Positions 1 through 9,777 of a DNA stretch of 64,000 bases are shown here, one piece after another (the stretch's first letter is position 1; every line of letters begins with the position of its first letter). The stretch is taken from assembly GCF_003253745.1 (NCBI RefSeq), contig NZ_MZXV01000032.1:62001-126000 (forward strand), read 5' to 3'. The notes beneath the pieces are model-generated. The model saw nothing but the letters and a program-made list of their open reading frames with translations. It did not search any database and was not told where the DNA came from. The position numbers and the translations under genes were made by a program. The DNA is from Mesorhizobium kowhaii. GTDB taxonomy: Bacteria > Pseudomonadota > Alphaproteobacteria > Rhizobiales > Rhizobiaceae.

Positions 1-561
1 GCCTTCTTCTTCTACAACGGCGCCATGTCCATTCTTCAGCCGCTGATCGACAGCAAGGTGCTCGTCGTGAAGTCCGGCCAGACGGGTATGGACAAGGTCG
101 GCACGTTGCGCTGGCTGGCGGCAACCGCCCAGGCGCGTATGGACAATCTGCTCTCCGCCAACTACTCGGACGGCAGCCGCGTCGATGGCGTTCTGTCGCC
201 ATATGACGGCCTTTCGCGCGGTATCACCGCATCGCTGCGCGCCGTGGGCTACGGCACGGACGCTCAGCCCTGGCCGATCGTGACCGGCCAGGACGCCGAG
301 ACCGCCTCGGTCAAGCTGATCATCTCGGGCGAGCAGTACTCGACCGTGTTCAAGGACACCCGCGAACTGGCCAAGGCCACTGTCGGTCTGGTCGACAAGG
401 TGCTGTCGGGCGGCAAGCCCGACGGCCTCGACACCAAGACCTACAACAACGACGTCAAGGTCGTTCCTTCGATCCTGCTGACGCCGCATGAAGTCGACAA
501 GTCGAACTACCAGGCGCTGGTGGTCGACTCCGGCTACATCAAGGCCGACGACCTGAAGTAA
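1..561 (+). CDS. chvE: Sugar ABC transporter periplasmic binding protein ChvE (3' part)
   Basis: The reading frame is open from base 1, so this is the C-terminal 186 residues of a gene whose start lies left of the window. It resembles the sugar-binding protein of the ChvE/XylF group: a periplasmic receptor for aldoses such as xylose, glucose or galactose that feeds a GguAB permease. Typical C-terminal stretches are visible, for example YDGLSRG and VTGQDAE, the latter a usual sugar-contact region. The order chvE-gguA-gguB-gguC downstream supports the assignment. It is separated from gguA by 121 bp containing a hairpin terminator. In Agrobacterium, ChvE also signals to VirA; nothing here suggests that role. 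Confidence 0.9.
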   Translation, partial: AFFFYNGAMSILQPLIDSKVLVVKSGQTGMDKVGTLRWLAATAQARMDNLLSANYSDGSRVDGVLSPYDGLSRGITASLRAVGYGTDAQPWPIVTGQDAETASVKLIISGEQYSTVFKDTRELAKATVGLVDKVLSGGKPDGLDTKTYNNDVKVVPSILLTPHEVDKSNYQALVVDSGYIKADDLK

Positions 562-579
562 TCGCATTTGCAAAGCCTG

Positions 580-607
580 GGGTCCCGCGCAAAGCGGGGC
601 CCTTTTT
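580..607 (+). terminator. Intrinsic terminator between chvE and gguA
   Basis: A 9-bp stem (580-588 with 594-602, one G-T wobble, loop GCAAA) is followed directly by five T residues. It lies 19 bp after the chvE stop and about 75 bp before gguA. Because gguAB follows on the same strand, it probably acts as a leaky terminator that keeps the binding protein more abundant than the membrane components. That last point is inference from similar sugar operons. Confidence 0.75.
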
Positions 608-682
608 GCTAGCGCGGCGAATCCAAAATTCGCATACTAGCCCCCGGGCATTGTTCCGGACCTTGGAGGAGCGGTATTCCTG

Positions 683-2215
683 ATGGCCTCGACGATTTTG
701 GAGATGCGCGACATCACCAAGACGTTCCCCGGCGTGAAGGCGCTGTCGAACGTCAACCTCAGCGTCGAGGAAGGCGAGATCCATGCCGTGGTCGGCGAGA
801 ACGGCGCCGGCAAGTCGACGCTGATGAAGGTGCTGTCAGGCGTGTATGCGTCCGGCACCTATGATGGCGCAATCGTCTACCGTGGCGAGGAATGCCATTT
901 CAAAGGCATTCACGACAGCGAACACAAGGGCATCGTCATCATCCACCAGGAGCTTGCGCTGGTGCCGATGCTGTCGATCGCCGAAAACATTTTCCTTGGC
1001 AACGAACACGCCAGATTTGGCATCATCGACTGGAATGCCAACGAGACACGTACCAGCGCCTTGCTGAAGAAGGTGGGCCTCAAGGAGGACCCCAAGACGC
1101 TGATCACCAATATTGGCGTCGGCAAGCAGCAACTGGTCGAGATCGCCAAGGCGCTCAGCAAGGAAGTGAAGCTGCTGATCCTCGACGAGCCGACGGCGAG
1201 CCTGTCCGAGAAAGACAGCCAGGCGCTGCTCGATCTGCTGCTCGAGTTCAAGCGGCAAGGCATCACCTCGATCCTGATCTCGCACAAGCTCAACGAGGTG
1301 AACCGGGTCGCCGACAAGGTCACCATCATCCGCGACGGGCGGACCATCGAGACGCTGGCCAAGAAAGACATCTCGGAAGACCGTATCATCACCTCGATGG
1401 TCGGCCGCTCGCTCGACGACCGTTATCCGCCGCGAGAACCCAAGATCGGCGAGATCGTGCTCCAGGTGAAGGACTGGTCGGTCTATCACCCGATCCACGC
1501 CGAGCGGCAAGTGATCAAGGGCATCGATATCAATGTCCGCAAGGGCGAAGTGGTGGGCATCGCCGGGCTGATGGGCGCCGGGCGCACCGAATTCGCGATG
1601 AGCCTGTTCGGCCGCTCCTATGGCCGCCGCATCACTGGCGAGGTGCTGCTCAAGGGCAAGCCGATCGATGTCTCGTCGGTGAGCAAGGCAGTGGAACACG
1701 GCATTGCCTACGTCACCGAGGACCGCAAGACCTACGGTCTCAATCTCATCGATCACATCAAGCACAACATCACGCTGGCCAACCTACCCGGCGTGTCGCG
1801 CCACGCCGTGATCGACGACCTGCGCGAACTTGCCGTCGCCAACGACTACAAGGCCAAGACCAACATCCGCTCGTCCAGCGTCTATCAGATGACCGGCAAT
1901 CTGTCGGGCGGCAATCAACAGAAGGTGGTGCTGTCGAAATGGCTGTTCGCCAATCCGGAAGTGCTGATCCTCGACGAGCCGACGCGCGGCATCGACGTCG
2001 GTGCCAAGTACGAAATCTACACCATCATCGCCCGCCTCGCCTCCGAGGGTAAGGCGATCGTCGTCATCTCGTCGGAGATGCCGGAACTGCTCGGCATCAC
2101 CGACCGCATCTACGTCATGAACGAAGGGCGCATCGTCGGGGAAATGCCCGCGGCGGACGCAAGCCAGGAAAAAATAATGCGCGCCATCGTTCGGGGAGAA
2201 GGAAAAGCATCATGA
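683..2215 (+). CDS. gguA: Sugar ABC transporter ATP-binding protein GguA
   Basis: This is a 510-residue duplicated ABC ATPase of the MglA/XylG type that energises uptake of the sugar delivered by ChvE. The first half has Walker [10 protein letters not shown] near residues 38-46, a degenerate signature (GVGKQQ) and Walker [12 protein letters not shown]. The second half has the atypical [10 protein letters not shown] in place of a full Walker A, then an intact LSGGNQQK signature and [12 protein letters not shown]. This asymmetry is normal for the family. GGAGGAG lies upstream of the ATG at 683. Its stop overlaps the gguB start by 4 bp, which points to translational coupling. Confidence 0.95.
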   Translation: MASTILEMRDITKTFPGVKALSNVNLSVEEGEIHAVVGENGAGKSTLMKVLSGVYASGTYDGAIVYRGEECHFKGIHDSEHKGIVIIHQELALVPMLSIAENIFLGNEHARFGIIDWNANETRTSALLKKVGLKEDPKTLITNIGVGKQQLVEIAKALSKEVKLLILDEPTASLSEKDSQALLDLLLEFKRQGITSILISHKLNEVNRVADKVTIIRDGRTIETLAKKDISEDRIITSMVGRSLDDRYPPREPKIGEIVLQVKDWSVYHPIHAERQVIKGIDINVRKGEVVGIAGLMGAGRTEFAMSLFGRSYGRRITGEVLLKGKPIDVSSVSKAVEHGIAYVTEDRKTYGLNLIDHIKHNITLANLPGVSRHAVIDDLRELAVANDYKAKTNIRSSSVYQMTGNLSGGNQQKVVLSKWLFANPEVLILDEPTRGIDVGAKYEIYTIIARLASEGKAIVVISSEMPELLGITDRIYVMNEGRIVGEMPAADASQEKIMRAIVRGEGKAS

Positions 2216-3504
2216 CTACCGAAAGCGCTCCCGCGCCGAAAAGCGGCGTCGCCGAAGATGTGCAGCAGGGGCCACGTGTGGCCGTATCGGCGCTGATCAC
2301 GAATCTGCGCGAATACGGCCTGATCCTGGCGCTGATCGCCATCATGGTGTTCTTCCAGTTCACGACCTCCGGCACGCTGTTCAAGCCGGTGAACCTGAGC
2401 AACCTAGTGCAGCAGAACAGCTTCATCATCGTGATGGCGCTGGGCATGCTTTTGGTGATCGTTTCGGGCCATATCGACCTCAGCGTCGGCTCCGTCGCCG
2501 GTTTCATCGGCGCACTGGCGGCGATGATGATGGTTATCTGGCCGCTTGGCCCCTTCAGCAATCCGCTGGTTGTGTCGATCATCTGCCTCATCATCGGCGG
2601 CGGTATCGGCGCGGCCCAAGGCTACTGGATTGCCTATCACCGAATACCGAGCTTCATCGTCACGCTGGCCGGGATGCTGATCTTCCGCGGCATCTGCCAG
2701 GCGCTGCTGGGGGGCGGGTCTTCCGTGGGGCCGCTTCCAGACGGCTTCAAGGCGCTCAGTTCCGGCTTCATTCCGGACGTGATCGGCCCCTTGACGCTGA
2801 TCCCGCCGACGGTGAACGCCGCCGGCAAGACCATCATCGGCAGCGGCCTGACGCTGCACATGACGACGATCCTGATCGGCGTCGTCGCCGTGCTCGCCTA
2901 TGCGTATTTCGGGCTCAAGGCACGACGCACACGCGAGCAGCATGGCTACGAAGCCGAGCCCTTCACACTGTTTGTCGTCAAGACCCTGGTGACCAGCGCG
3001 CTCGCGCTGTTCCTGGTCTATCAATTCGCCACCTACAAGGGCCTGCCGATCGTTCTCATGGTGATGGGCGTGCTGATCGCCCTGTTTGTGTTCGTCACCA
3101 AACGCATGACGATCGGCCGACGCATCTACGCAATGGGCGGCAATGCCAAAGCGGCGCAGCTATCGGGCATCAAGACCGAGCGACTGACCCTGATGGTGTT
3201 CGTCAATATGGGTGTGCTGTCGGCGCTTGGCGGCCTGATCATCGCGGCGCGCCTGGGGCAGGCGGTGCCGGCGGCAGGTCTCGGCAGCGAGCTCGACGTC
3301 ATCGCCGCGGTGTTCATCGGCGGCGCCTCGGCGATGGGTGGTGTCGGCCAAGTTATCGGCGCGGTGGTCGGCGGTTTCATCATGGGCGTGATGAACAACG
3401 GCATGTCGATCATGGGCGTCAATGTCGACTGGCAGCAGGTGGTGAAAGGCCTGGTGCTGCTCGGCGCGGTGGTGTTCGACGTCTACAACAAGAACAAGGG
3501 CTGA
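2212..3504 (+). CDS. gguB: Sugar ABC transporter permease GguB
   Basis: This 430-residue inner-membrane permease is of the XylH/GguB class. It has about ten or more hydrophobic segments, including one starting near residue 30 ([12 protein letters not shown]). The conserved permease stretch around [13 protein letters not shown] lies near residues 80-95. Length fits the longer xylose-type permeases rather than the 330-residue ribose type. It overlaps gguA by 4 bp and should assemble with GguA as the membrane channel for the ChvE-bound sugar. Confidence 0.95.
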   Translation: MTTESAPAPKSGVAEDVQQGPRVAVSALITNLREYGLILALIAIMVFFQFTTSGTLFKPVNLSNLVQQNSFIIVMALGMLLVIVSGHIDLSVGSVAGFIGALAAMMMVIWPLGPFSNPLVVSIICLIIGGGIGAAQGYWIAYHRIPSFIVTLAGMLIFRGICQALLGGGSSVGPLPDGFKALSSGFIPDVIGPLTLIPPTVNAAGKTIIGSGLTLHMTTILIGVVAVLAYAYFGLKARRTREQHGYEAEPFTLFVVKTLVTSALALFLVYQFATYKGLPIVLMVMGVLIALFVFVTKRMTIGRRIYAMGGNAKAAQLSGIKTERLTLMVFVNMGVLSALGGLIIAARLGQAVPAAGLGSELDVIAAVFIGGASAMGGVGQVIGAVVGGFIMGVMNNGMSIMGVNVDWQQVVKGLVLLGAVVFDVYNKNKG

Positions 3505-3702
3505 GGGAACCAGGAAGGCATACGGGTCACATCGCGGCGCTGCCCGGCAACCCGGCGGCACGAAGAAGTCCCAAGAGGGACCAGGCTCGCGAGCGCAATC
3601 CGAACGGAGAATTTCACCCGTGGCATGGACGAAGTCCCGGCCGCGCTGGGCAAGGTTTGTCGTTTCGGCAGCCACGCCAAGGCAAATGAGAGAGGATTCA
3701 TC

Positions 3703-4695
3703 ATGCTGATCTCCCAGATTCTCGACGACGCCGAGACCATCCGCGTCGTTGCCCGCAACGGCGGCAAGACCCGGATCATCAATGGCGCGCGCAGCGTCTA
3801 TTCGCTGGCGATGGAGGCCGCCCGCACCGGCGTCGGCCTCGTCGCGCTGATCGAACGCAAGGGGCTCGGCGAGACAGTCGATCTCGATGCCGCCTACAAG
3901 AAGGGACGGCTGCTGTCGCCGATCAATCATCCCGATCCGGCGCATCTGCATCTGACCGGCACCGGACTGACGCATCTCGGCTCGGCCGCGACGCGCGATT
4001 CCATGCACAAGAAGCTCAGCGCCGACGGCGAGGAACAGCTGACCGATTCCATGAAGATGTTCCGTATGGGACTGGAGGGCGGCAAGCCTGCGAAAGGCCA
4101 GATCGGCGTGCAGCCGGAATGGTTCTACAAGGGCAACGGCACGATGGCGGTGGCGCCAGGGGCCGCACTCCTGTCACCGGCCTTCGCCAAGGACGCCGGC
4201 GAAGAGCCTGAAGTGGCCGGCATCTACGTCATCGGCGACGACGGCGCGCCGTTCCGCGTCGGCTTCACGCTGTCGAACGAGTTTTCCGACCACGTCACCG
4301 AGCGCGTGAACTATCTGTTCCTCGCCCATTCCAAGCTGCGCAACGCTTCGTTCGGACCGGAGATCCTGATCGGCGACTTGCCCGCCGACATCAGGGGCAG
4401 CTCGCGCATCTATCGCGACAACGAGGTGCTGTGGGAAAAGCCGTTCCTGTCGGGCGAAGCGAACATGTCGCACACCATCGCCAATCTCGAACACCATCAC
4501 TTCAAATATGCCGCCTTCCGTCAGCCGGGCGACGTGCATGTGCACATGTTCGGCACGGCGACGCTGTCCTTCGCCGATGGCATCAACACCGAGGCCGGCG
4601 ATTTGTTCGAGATCGAAGCCAAGGATTTTGGCCTGCCGCTGCGCAACCCACTCGAGATCGAGCAGCCGGTGAAGGTGGCGGTGAAGGCGCTGTGA
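3703..4695 (+). CDS. gguC: GguC / AraD1-type fumarylacetoacetate-hydrolase-superfamily enzyme
   Basis: A 330-residue protein of the fumarylacetoacetate hydrolase superfamily, in the position of Agrobacterium gguC at the end of the chvE-gguAB operon. Family members named AraD1 act in non-phosphorylating pentose catabolism; the exact reaction here is not proven. The ATG at 3703 is preferred because GAGAGAGGA (3688-3696) sits at ribosome-binding distance, whereas an upstream in-frame ATG at 3625 has no such site. The sequence NEFSDHVTE around residues 190-200 is a likely metal or substrate region. It lies 198 bp after gguB. Confidence 0.85.
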   Translation: MLISQILDDAETIRVVARNGGKTRIINGARSVYSLAMEAARTGVGLVALIERKGLGETVDLDAAYKKGRLLSPINHPDPAHLHLTGTGLTHLGSAATRDSMHKKLSADGEEQLTDSMKMFRMGLEGGKPAKGQIGVQPEWFYKGNGTMAVAPGAALLSPAFAKDAGEEPEVAGIYVIGDDGAPFRVGFTLSNEFSDHVTERVNYLFLAHSKLRNASFGPEILIGDLPADIRGSSRIYRDNEVLWEKPFLSGEANMSHTIANLEHHHFKYAAFRQPGDVHVHMFGTATLSFADGINTEAGDLFEIEAKDFGLPLRNPLEIEQPVKVAVKAL

Positions 4696-4709
4696 GGCGC
4701 CAGCATTTC

Positions 4710-4941
4710 TCCTTCTCCCCCTGTGGGGTGAGCAGCCGGTTCGCCGAAGGCGAATTCATCGTGCCAGTGGCACGATGAAAGGCCGGCGAACGCCGGGACG
4801 CTGCGAAGCAGCGGGGGCCCGGCAGGGGATCGGCCGCCTCCCGGCCCTTCGCAGGCTCAGGGCGTTCGAAGCTCGAAAAGCCAAGCAATTGGCTTTTCGA
4901 GGCCTGCGGCCACCGCTTCTCACCCCACAGGGGGAGAAGGA
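4710..4941. repeat. 232-bp inverted-repeat element with internal hairpins
   Basis: The ends are 23-bp perfect inverted repeats (4710-4732 and 4919-4941). Inside are two more perfect hairpins: an 11-bp stem at 4755-4779 with loop AGT, and a 12-bp stem at 4872-4901 with loop AGCAAT. No credible gene is present. It fills the space between the convergent gguC and the binding-protein gene. The build resembles rhizobial intergenic mosaic elements (RIME-like), and it may also end transcription from both sides. Confidence 0.8.
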
Positions 4942-4959
4942 AGAAGGCGCGGCCGAACC

Positions 4960-5733
4960 TCAATAAATATCGAAGTCGAAATACTTGGCCTGGATCTTCT
5001 TGTAGGTCCCATCGGCGACAATGGCATCGATGGCCGCGTTGAGCTTGTCGCGTAGCGCGGTGTCTTCCAGGCGAACGGCAATGCCGGCCTGGGTCTCCGT
5101 GCCCTTGACGTCACCGACCAGCTTGCAGCAGCCCTCGCTTGCCTTCTTCAGCCAGTCCATCAGCACGAACTTGTCGGAGAGCACGGCATCAAGACGGCCG
5201 TTCGTCAGATCGGTGATCGCTTCTTCCTGGGTCGGGTAGAGTTTCGCCTCCGCGCCCGCCTTGCCATAGACGTTCTGCGCATAGTCGGCCTGCGTGGTCG
5301 AAGCCTGGGCGCCGACCGTCTTGCCGGCGAGCGCCGCGGGTTCGGTCGAGGTGAGATCGGTATCCTTCGGCGCCACCAGCGCCAGAGGCGTCGTATAGTA
5401 TTTGTTGGTGAAGGAGACCTGCTTCTTGCGCTCCTCGGTGATGCTCATCGAGGCGATGATGGCATCGAATTTCTTGGCCTGCAGGGCGGGAATGATGCCA
5501 TCCCAGTCCTGGGTGACAATCTCGCACTCGACCTTCATCTGCGCGCATAGCGCATTGGCGATGTCGATGTCGAAGCCGACGACCTTGCCATCCGAGGTAA
5601 TGGTGTTGAACGGCGGATAGGCGCCTTCGGTGCCGATCTTCAGTTTCTCCGCTGCCTGCGCCGACAGAGAGCCGGCCGCCATCACCAGCATGGCAGCACA
5701 AGCTGCCGATATGATCCATTTGGAAATCTGCAT
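4960..5733 (-). CDS. Polar amino-acid ABC transporter periplasmic binding protein (orphan)
   Basis: A 257-residue secreted solute-binding protein of family 3, similar to lysine/arginine/ornithine- or glutamine-binding proteins. The ATG at 5733 gives a clean signal peptide (hydrophobic residues 8-25, cleavage near SAQAAE). The mature protein starts KLKIGTEGAYPPFN, the usual first strand. Family signatures follow, such as VGFDIDIANALCAQM and DWDGIIPALQAKKFDAIIASMSIT. No permease or ATPase gene is adjacent, so it either serves a transporter encoded elsewhere or works alone. Substrate cannot be read from the sequence. Confidence 0.88.
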   Translation of the reverse strand: MQISKWIISAACAAMLVMAAGSLSAQAAEKLKIGTEGAYPPFNTITSDGKVVGFDIDIANALCAQMKVECEIVTQDWDGIIPALQAKKFDAIIASMSITEERKKQVSFTNKYYTTPLALVAPKDTDLTSTEPAALAGKTVGAQASTTQADYAQNVYGKAGAEAKLYPTQEEAITDLTNGRLDAVLSDKFVLMDWLKKASEGCCKLVGDVKGTETQAGIAVRLEDTALRDKLNAAIDAIVADGTYKKIQAKYFDFDIY

Positions 5734-5834
5734 TTTCTTGGTTCCCCTTGAACGCCGGCATCTTGACGACCAGCAAGGCAGCCAAGCATGGCGAGCCAGC
5801 GCAGGCAAGCATATTGCCAGACGGCAATGGGAGG

Positions 5835-6929
5835 TCAGCGCGCGGCGCGGAAGTGCTTGGACAGCTTCAGGCCTTGCGCCTGGTAGTTGGAGCCGAGATC
5901 GGTGCCGTAGAGCGCCTGCGGCCGCTTCAGCATATGCTCGTAGACCAGCCGGCCGACGATCTGGCCATGATCGAGGATGAACGGCACTTCGTGGCTGCGC
6001 ACTTCGAGCACCGCCCGGCTGCCGGTGCCGCCGGACGCCGAGTGGCCGAAGCCCGGATCGAAGAATCCGGCATAGTGGACGCGGAATTCGCCGACCAGCG
6101 GATCGAAGGGCGTCATCTCGGCAGCGTAGAGCGGCGGCACGTGCACCGCTTCCTGGCTGACAAGGATGTAGAATTCATCGGGATCGAGCACCAGCTCGCC
6201 GGCGCCGCTCTTGTGGATCGGCTCCCAGAAGTCGACGACCTCTTGTGCCGCGCGTTTGTCAACGTCGACAAGACCGGTGTGATGCTTGCCGCGATAGCCT
6301 ACCAGGCCGTTCTGATCGCCGTTGAGATCGATCGACAGCGCGATGCCGCCGCCGGAGATGTTCGGCGGCTCGGTGGCGACCAGCATCTCGGCGCGATGCA
6401 GGTCATGCAACTCGGCTTCCGAGAGCAGCGCATTGCCGGTGCGGAACCGGATCTGCGACAGGCGCGAACCGGTGCGCACGACGATCGGAAAGGTGCGCGG
6501 GCTGACCTCGAGATAGAGCGGGCCATGATAGCCGGCGGCGATCTTGTCGAACTCGTGGCCGCGATCGGTCATGACGCGGGTGAAGATGTCGAGCCGACCG
6601 GTCGAACTTTTCGGGTTGGCCGAGGCCGAAATGTCCGCCGGCAATGCCAGGCTTTCAAGCAAGGGCACGATATAGACGCAGCCGGTCTCCAGCACCGCGC
6701 CCTCGGCAAGATTGATCTCATGCAGCTGCAGCCGGTCGAGCTTTTCCGAAACCTTGTGGTTGGGGCCCGGCAGGAACGAGGCCCGCACGCGCCAGGCCTT
6801 GTCGCCGAGCCGCAGATCCAGGCTCGCCGGCTGGATCTGGTCGGCATCGAACGCGCGCGGCGACTTCAGCGCGCCGGACTGGAACAGCGCCGAAATGTCC
6901 TGATCGGGAAGAATGCCTGTCTGCCGCAA
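5835..6929 (-). CDS. dcd: 2'-deoxycytidine 5'-triphosphate deaminase (long alphaproteobacterial form)
   Basis: A 364-residue cytosolic enzyme of the dCTP deaminase/dUTPase superfamily, converting dCTP to dUTP for thymidylate synthesis. It is about twice the usual dcd length, with two DCD-like halves; recognisable stretches are DQIQPASLDLRLGD near the N-terminus and ANPKSSTGRLDIFTRV in the first core. A TTG start at 6929 is chosen because AGGAG lies 8 bp upstream and the protein then begins at RQTGILPDQD; an ATG at 7010 would translate a hairpin. It is divergent from metZ and its riboswitch. Confidence 0.85.
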   Translation of the reverse strand: MRQTGILPDQDISALFQSGALKSPRAFDADQIQPASLDLRLGDKAWRVRASFLPGPNHKVSEKLDRLQLHEINLAEGAVLETGCVYIVPLLESLALPADISASANPKSSTGRLDIFTRVMTDRGHEFDKIAAGYHGPLYLEVSPRTFPIVVRTGSRLSQIRFRTGNALLSEAELHDLHRAEMLVATEPPNISGGGIALSIDLNGDQNGLVGYRGKHHTGLVDVDKRAAQEVVDFWEPIHKSGAGELVLDPDEFYILVSQEAVHVPPLYAAEMTPFDPLVGEFRVHYAGFFDPGFGHSASGGTGSRAVLEVRSHEVPFILDHGQIVGRLVYEHMLKRPQALYGTDLGSNYQAQGLKLSKHFRAAR

Positions 6930-6972
6930 GGCTCCACTCCTAGGCCAGGCGATTTTCTTGTCGCAGGTTCCT

Positions 6973-7001
6973 GCCGCAAAACCATGGAACAGTTTTGCGG
7001 C
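6973..7001. repeat. Perfect hairpin upstream of dcd
   Basis: A 10-bp perfect inverted repeat (6973-6982 with 6992-7001) surrounds a 9-base loop and lies between the likely dcd start and the metZ leader. No T run follows on either strand. Just left of it is a smaller palindrome (GCAGGTTCCTGC). It may be part of a dispersed repeat or a leader structure of dcd mRNA. Confidence 0.6.
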
Positions 7002-7068
7002 TTGGTACAAACCTCTTAATCAAGCCGGCAATTGACGCAAGCGTGGCGCGGGTCTAAAGGGTCGTTAT

Positions 7069-7122
7069 CCCGTGGTGATTTGGCCGGTCGGCTTGCAGCC
7101 ACGTTAAACAAGTCGCTAAAGG
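7069..7122 (+). ncRNA. SAM-II riboswitch
   Basis: The segment carries the conserved pieces of the SAM-II (metA) aptamer in order: CGTGGTGATTTG at 7071-7082, the GCTTGCAGCCACG block that forms the P1 stem with CGTGG, then TTAAACAAGTCGCTAAA at 7104-7120, which builds the pseudoknot. This class is nearly restricted to alphaproteobacteria and sits upstream of methionine genes. Here it precedes metZ by about 75 bp, so S-adenosylmethionine should repress the gene. A terminator hairpin follows and is the likely expression platform. Confidence 0.93.
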
Positions 7123-7147
7123 ACCGTCGGGCCGCAAGGCCGTATGG

Positions 7148-7178
7148 ACCGGTTGCGACTTTCGCGGCCGGTTTTTTT
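7148..7178 (+). terminator. Terminator of the SAM-II leader
   Basis: ACCGG (7148-7152) pairs with CCGGT (7168-7172) and GCGA pairs with TCGC inside, followed by an unbroken T run to 7178. It ends 18 bp before the metZ start codon. A second small stem (GGCC/GGCC, near 7130-7141) between aptamer and terminator could take part in an alternative fold. Confidence 0.8.
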
Positions 7179-7196
7179 GTGTCTGGAACAAAAGCG

Positions 7197-8384
7197 ATGA
7201 GCACCAAGAAGCGCAACTGGAAACCTCAAACAGCACTCGTGCATAGCGGAACCCTGCGTTCCGGTTTCGGCGAAACCTCCGAGGCGATGTACCTCACCCA
7301 GGGCTATGTCTACGAAACGGCGCAAGCTGCCGAAGCCCGCTTCAAGGGCGAGGAGCCGGGTTTCATCTATTCGCGCTATGCCAACCCGACCGTCGACATG
7401 TTCGAAAAGCGCATGTGCGCGCTCGAAGGCGCCGAGGATGCGCGCGCCACCGCGTCGGGCATGGCCGCAGTGACGGCAGCCCTTCTGTGCAGCGCCAAGG
7501 CCGGCGACCATATCGTGGCGGCGCGCGCGCTGTTCGGCTCCTGCCGCTGGGTGGTCGAGACGCTGGCGCCGAAATACGGCATAGAGGCGACACTGGTCGA
7601 CGGCACCGACATCGCCAACTGGGAAAAGGCGGTCAAGCCGAACACCAAGCTGTTCTTCCTGGAAAGTCCGACCAACCCGACGCTGGAAGTGGTCGACATC
7701 GCCGCAGTTGCCGCGCTTGCCAATTCGATCGGTGCGCGGCTGATCGTCGACAATGTCTTTGCCACGCCCCTGCAGCAGAAGCCTTTGCAGCTCGGTGCGC
7801 ACATCGTCGTCTACTCGGCGACCAAGCATATTGACGGCCAGGGCCGCTGTCTCGGCGGCGTCATCCTGTCGGACAAGAAGTGGATCGACGAGAACCTGCA
7901 CGACTATTTCCGCCACACCGGCCCGAGCCTGTCGCCGTTCAATGCCTGGACGCTGCTGAAGGGCCTGGAGACGCTGCCGCTGCGCGTGCGCCAGCAGACG
8001 GAAAGCGCCGGCAAGATCGCGGATTTCCTGGCCGAGCGGCCGGAAATCGCCCGCGTCATCTATCCCGGCCGCGCCGACCACCCGCAGGCGGCCATCGTCA
8101 AGAAGCAGATGTCGGGCGGCTCGACGCTGATCTGCCTGGACGTCAAGGGTGGCAAGCAGGTGGCCTTCGCCTTGCAGAACGCCCTCGACATCGTGCTGAT
8201 CTCCAACAATCTCGGCGATGCCAAGAGCCTGATCACCCATCCGGCGACGACGACGCACAAGAATTTGAGCGACGAGGCCCGCGCCGAACTCGGCATCGGG
8301 CCGGGCACGCTCAGACTGTCGGTCGGCCTTGAGGATACCGATGATCTGCTGGAAGACATCGAACAGGCGCTGAAGGCCAAATAA
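7197..8384 (+). CDS. metZ: O-succinylhomoserine sulfhydrylase
   Basis: A 395-residue PLP enzyme of the Cys/Met metabolism family that makes homocysteine from O-succinylhomoserine and sulfide. The PLP-binding lysine lies in YSATKHIDGQGR near residue 210, and FIYSRYANPT is the usual N-terminal active-site loop. The ATG at 7197 is chosen because the riboswitch and its terminator occupy the DNA just upstream; a longer in-frame reading would translate them. Expression should fall when S-adenosylmethionine is plentiful. No other methionine gene is adjacent. Confidence 0.93.
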   Translation: MSTKKRNWKPQTALVHSGTLRSGFGETSEAMYLTQGYVYETAQAAEARFKGEEPGFIYSRYANPTVDMFEKRMCALEGAEDARATASGMAAVTAALLCSAKAGDHIVAARALFGSCRWVVETLAPKYGIEATLVDGTDIANWEKAVKPNTKLFFLESPTNPTLEVVDIAAVAALANSIGARLIVDNVFATPLQQKPLQLGAHIVVYSATKHIDGQGRCLGGVILSDKKWIDENLHDYFRHTGPSLSPFNAWTLLKGLETLPLRVRQQTESAGKIADFLAERPEIARVIYPGRADHPQAAIVKKQMSGGSTLICLDVKGGKQVAFALQNALDIVLISNNLGDAKSLITHPATTTHKNLSDEARAELGIGPGTLRLSVGLEDTDDLLEDIEQALKAK

Positions 8385-8398
8385 GGGACCTTTGGCTA

Positions 8399-9550
8399 TC
8401 AGGCGCCGGACGGCGTCTCTTCCAGTTCGGCCGCCTTGGTGCCAATGGTCATCGCGTTGCCACGCCAGTCGACGGCGCCGCCGAGCCAGCCGCGCACCCA
8501 CATCGCCGGCAGGATCATGTCGCGCACCAATATCGCCGCGACCATGCGCGGCGACAGGTGCCAGCCCTTGGACCCAGCCAGGGCGCATTCCGGAAGGTAG
8601 AAGGCCGCAAGCACGGCAATGGCGGTTGCCCAGAGGCTGACGCCGGCGGCCGACGCCGCAACCAGCGCAAGCACCAGCGGCACCACCGCGCCAGTCAGGA
8701 TTTCGGGTGCGAAGAACAGCGGGAAGGTGACGCGGCGCAGGCGCGCCCAACGGGCCTGACGCGACCAGATCTCGTCAAACGTGCGCCGGCCGAGCGGCTG
8801 CTCGAAGGGCGCGGCGACGAGATTGACGCGCAGGCCAAGGCCATTGACCAGCTTGGTCGCGGCAGCGTCCTCGGCGATCTCGGCGGCCAGCGCACGGATG
8901 CCACCATTGGCATCCAGCATCGGCTTGTTCCAGAGCATGCTCTTGCCCTGGGCAAAGCCGAGCCCAAGCGCGTCGCCGGCATATTGCCAGCGCGCCTGCA
9001 GCGTGTTGAGGAAGGCGCATTCGACTTCGGCCCAGAAGCCGGCCGGCCGCGAGCCGATCGGCGTCGAGCAGACAAGGCCGGTGTCCGGCCGCCATGCGGC
9101 CATCAGGTGCTGGACGTAGTCTCTCGGCATCAACACGTTGGAATCGGCCAGGATGACCCAATCGTGGCGCGCGGCTTCCCAGCCCTTGACGCAATTGTTG
9201 AGTTTCGGATTGGCGCTGATGCGGTCGTCGCCGATCAACAGCCGAGCCGGCACCTTGGGGAAACGGGCAATGGCGGCGCGGATCAGCCTGACCACCGGAT
9301 CATCGGCATGGGCGACGCAAAAGACCAGTTCGTAGCGCGGCCAGTCGAGCGAGAAGGCACGCTCCAGCGTCTCCTGTGTAAACGGCTCGACACCACGCGA
9401 CGGCACGACGATCGACACCGGCCGCGGCTTGCCGGCCGGCGGCGCGATGGTGCGGCGGCGCTTCAGACGCGAAGCGGCGAGCAGGATGCTGGCGAGGTTT
9501 GAGAGGATGAGAGCAGCTGAAAGCGTGGCGGCTATGAGAGTGAGTTCCAT
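8399..9550 (-). CDS. Ceramide glucosyltransferase-like family 21 glycosyltransferase
   Basis: A 383-residue membrane glycosyltransferase. It starts with a membrane anchor (residues 1-25), then PVSIVVPSRGVEPF, the donor-binding aspartates ILADSNVLM, and the processive-type motif RQARW near residue 265, and ends with two or three hydrophobic segments. This layout matches glucosylceramide synthase-like GT21 enzymes; related bacterial proteins add sugars to ceramide, diacylglycerol or hopanoid lipids. The ATG at 9550 starts directly at the anchor. It converges with metZ with a 14-bp gap. The acceptor lipid is unknown. Confidence 0.82.
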   Translation of the reverse strand: MELTLIAATLSAALILSNLASILLAASRLKRRRTIAPPAGKPRPVSIVVPSRGVEPFTQETLERAFSLDWPRYELVFCVAHADDPVVRLIRAAIARFPKVPARLLIGDDRISANPKLNNCVKGWEAARHDWVILADSNVLMPRDYVQHLMAAWRPDTGLVCSTPIGSRPAGFWAEVECAFLNTLQARWQYAGDALGLGFAQGKSMLWNKPMLDANGGIRALAAEIAEDAAATKLVNGLGLRVNLVAAPFEQPLGRRTFDEIWSRQARWARLRRVTFPLFFAPEILTGAVVPLVLALVAASAAGVSLWATAIAVLAAFYLPECALAGSKGWHLSPRMVAAILVRDMILPAMWVRGWLGGAVDWRGNAMTIGTKAAELEETPSGA

Positions 9551-9777
9551 CGAAATCCGGTCACTCCAGAAAAACCGGTCCGCATGACGACCGATTTCAA
9601 CAGTTCGACAGAGCGCCCGAGTCGCGCGGCACTGGTCGGCGCACACCATCATTGTCGTGTGTCACTTAAATGACATTCTTTGCCGGCACCTGCCTTTGAG
9701 GCCGCAATGACAGGACGCGCACCGTTGACCAGTCCGCGCGGAGCGCCGAAAGTTACCGGATTGTTTTGGAGCCGCTT

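Noticed and set aside
7116..8750. 544-codon minus-strand frame across metZ
   Set aside because: Overlaps metZ and the glycosyltransferase gene and contains no recognisable protein features.
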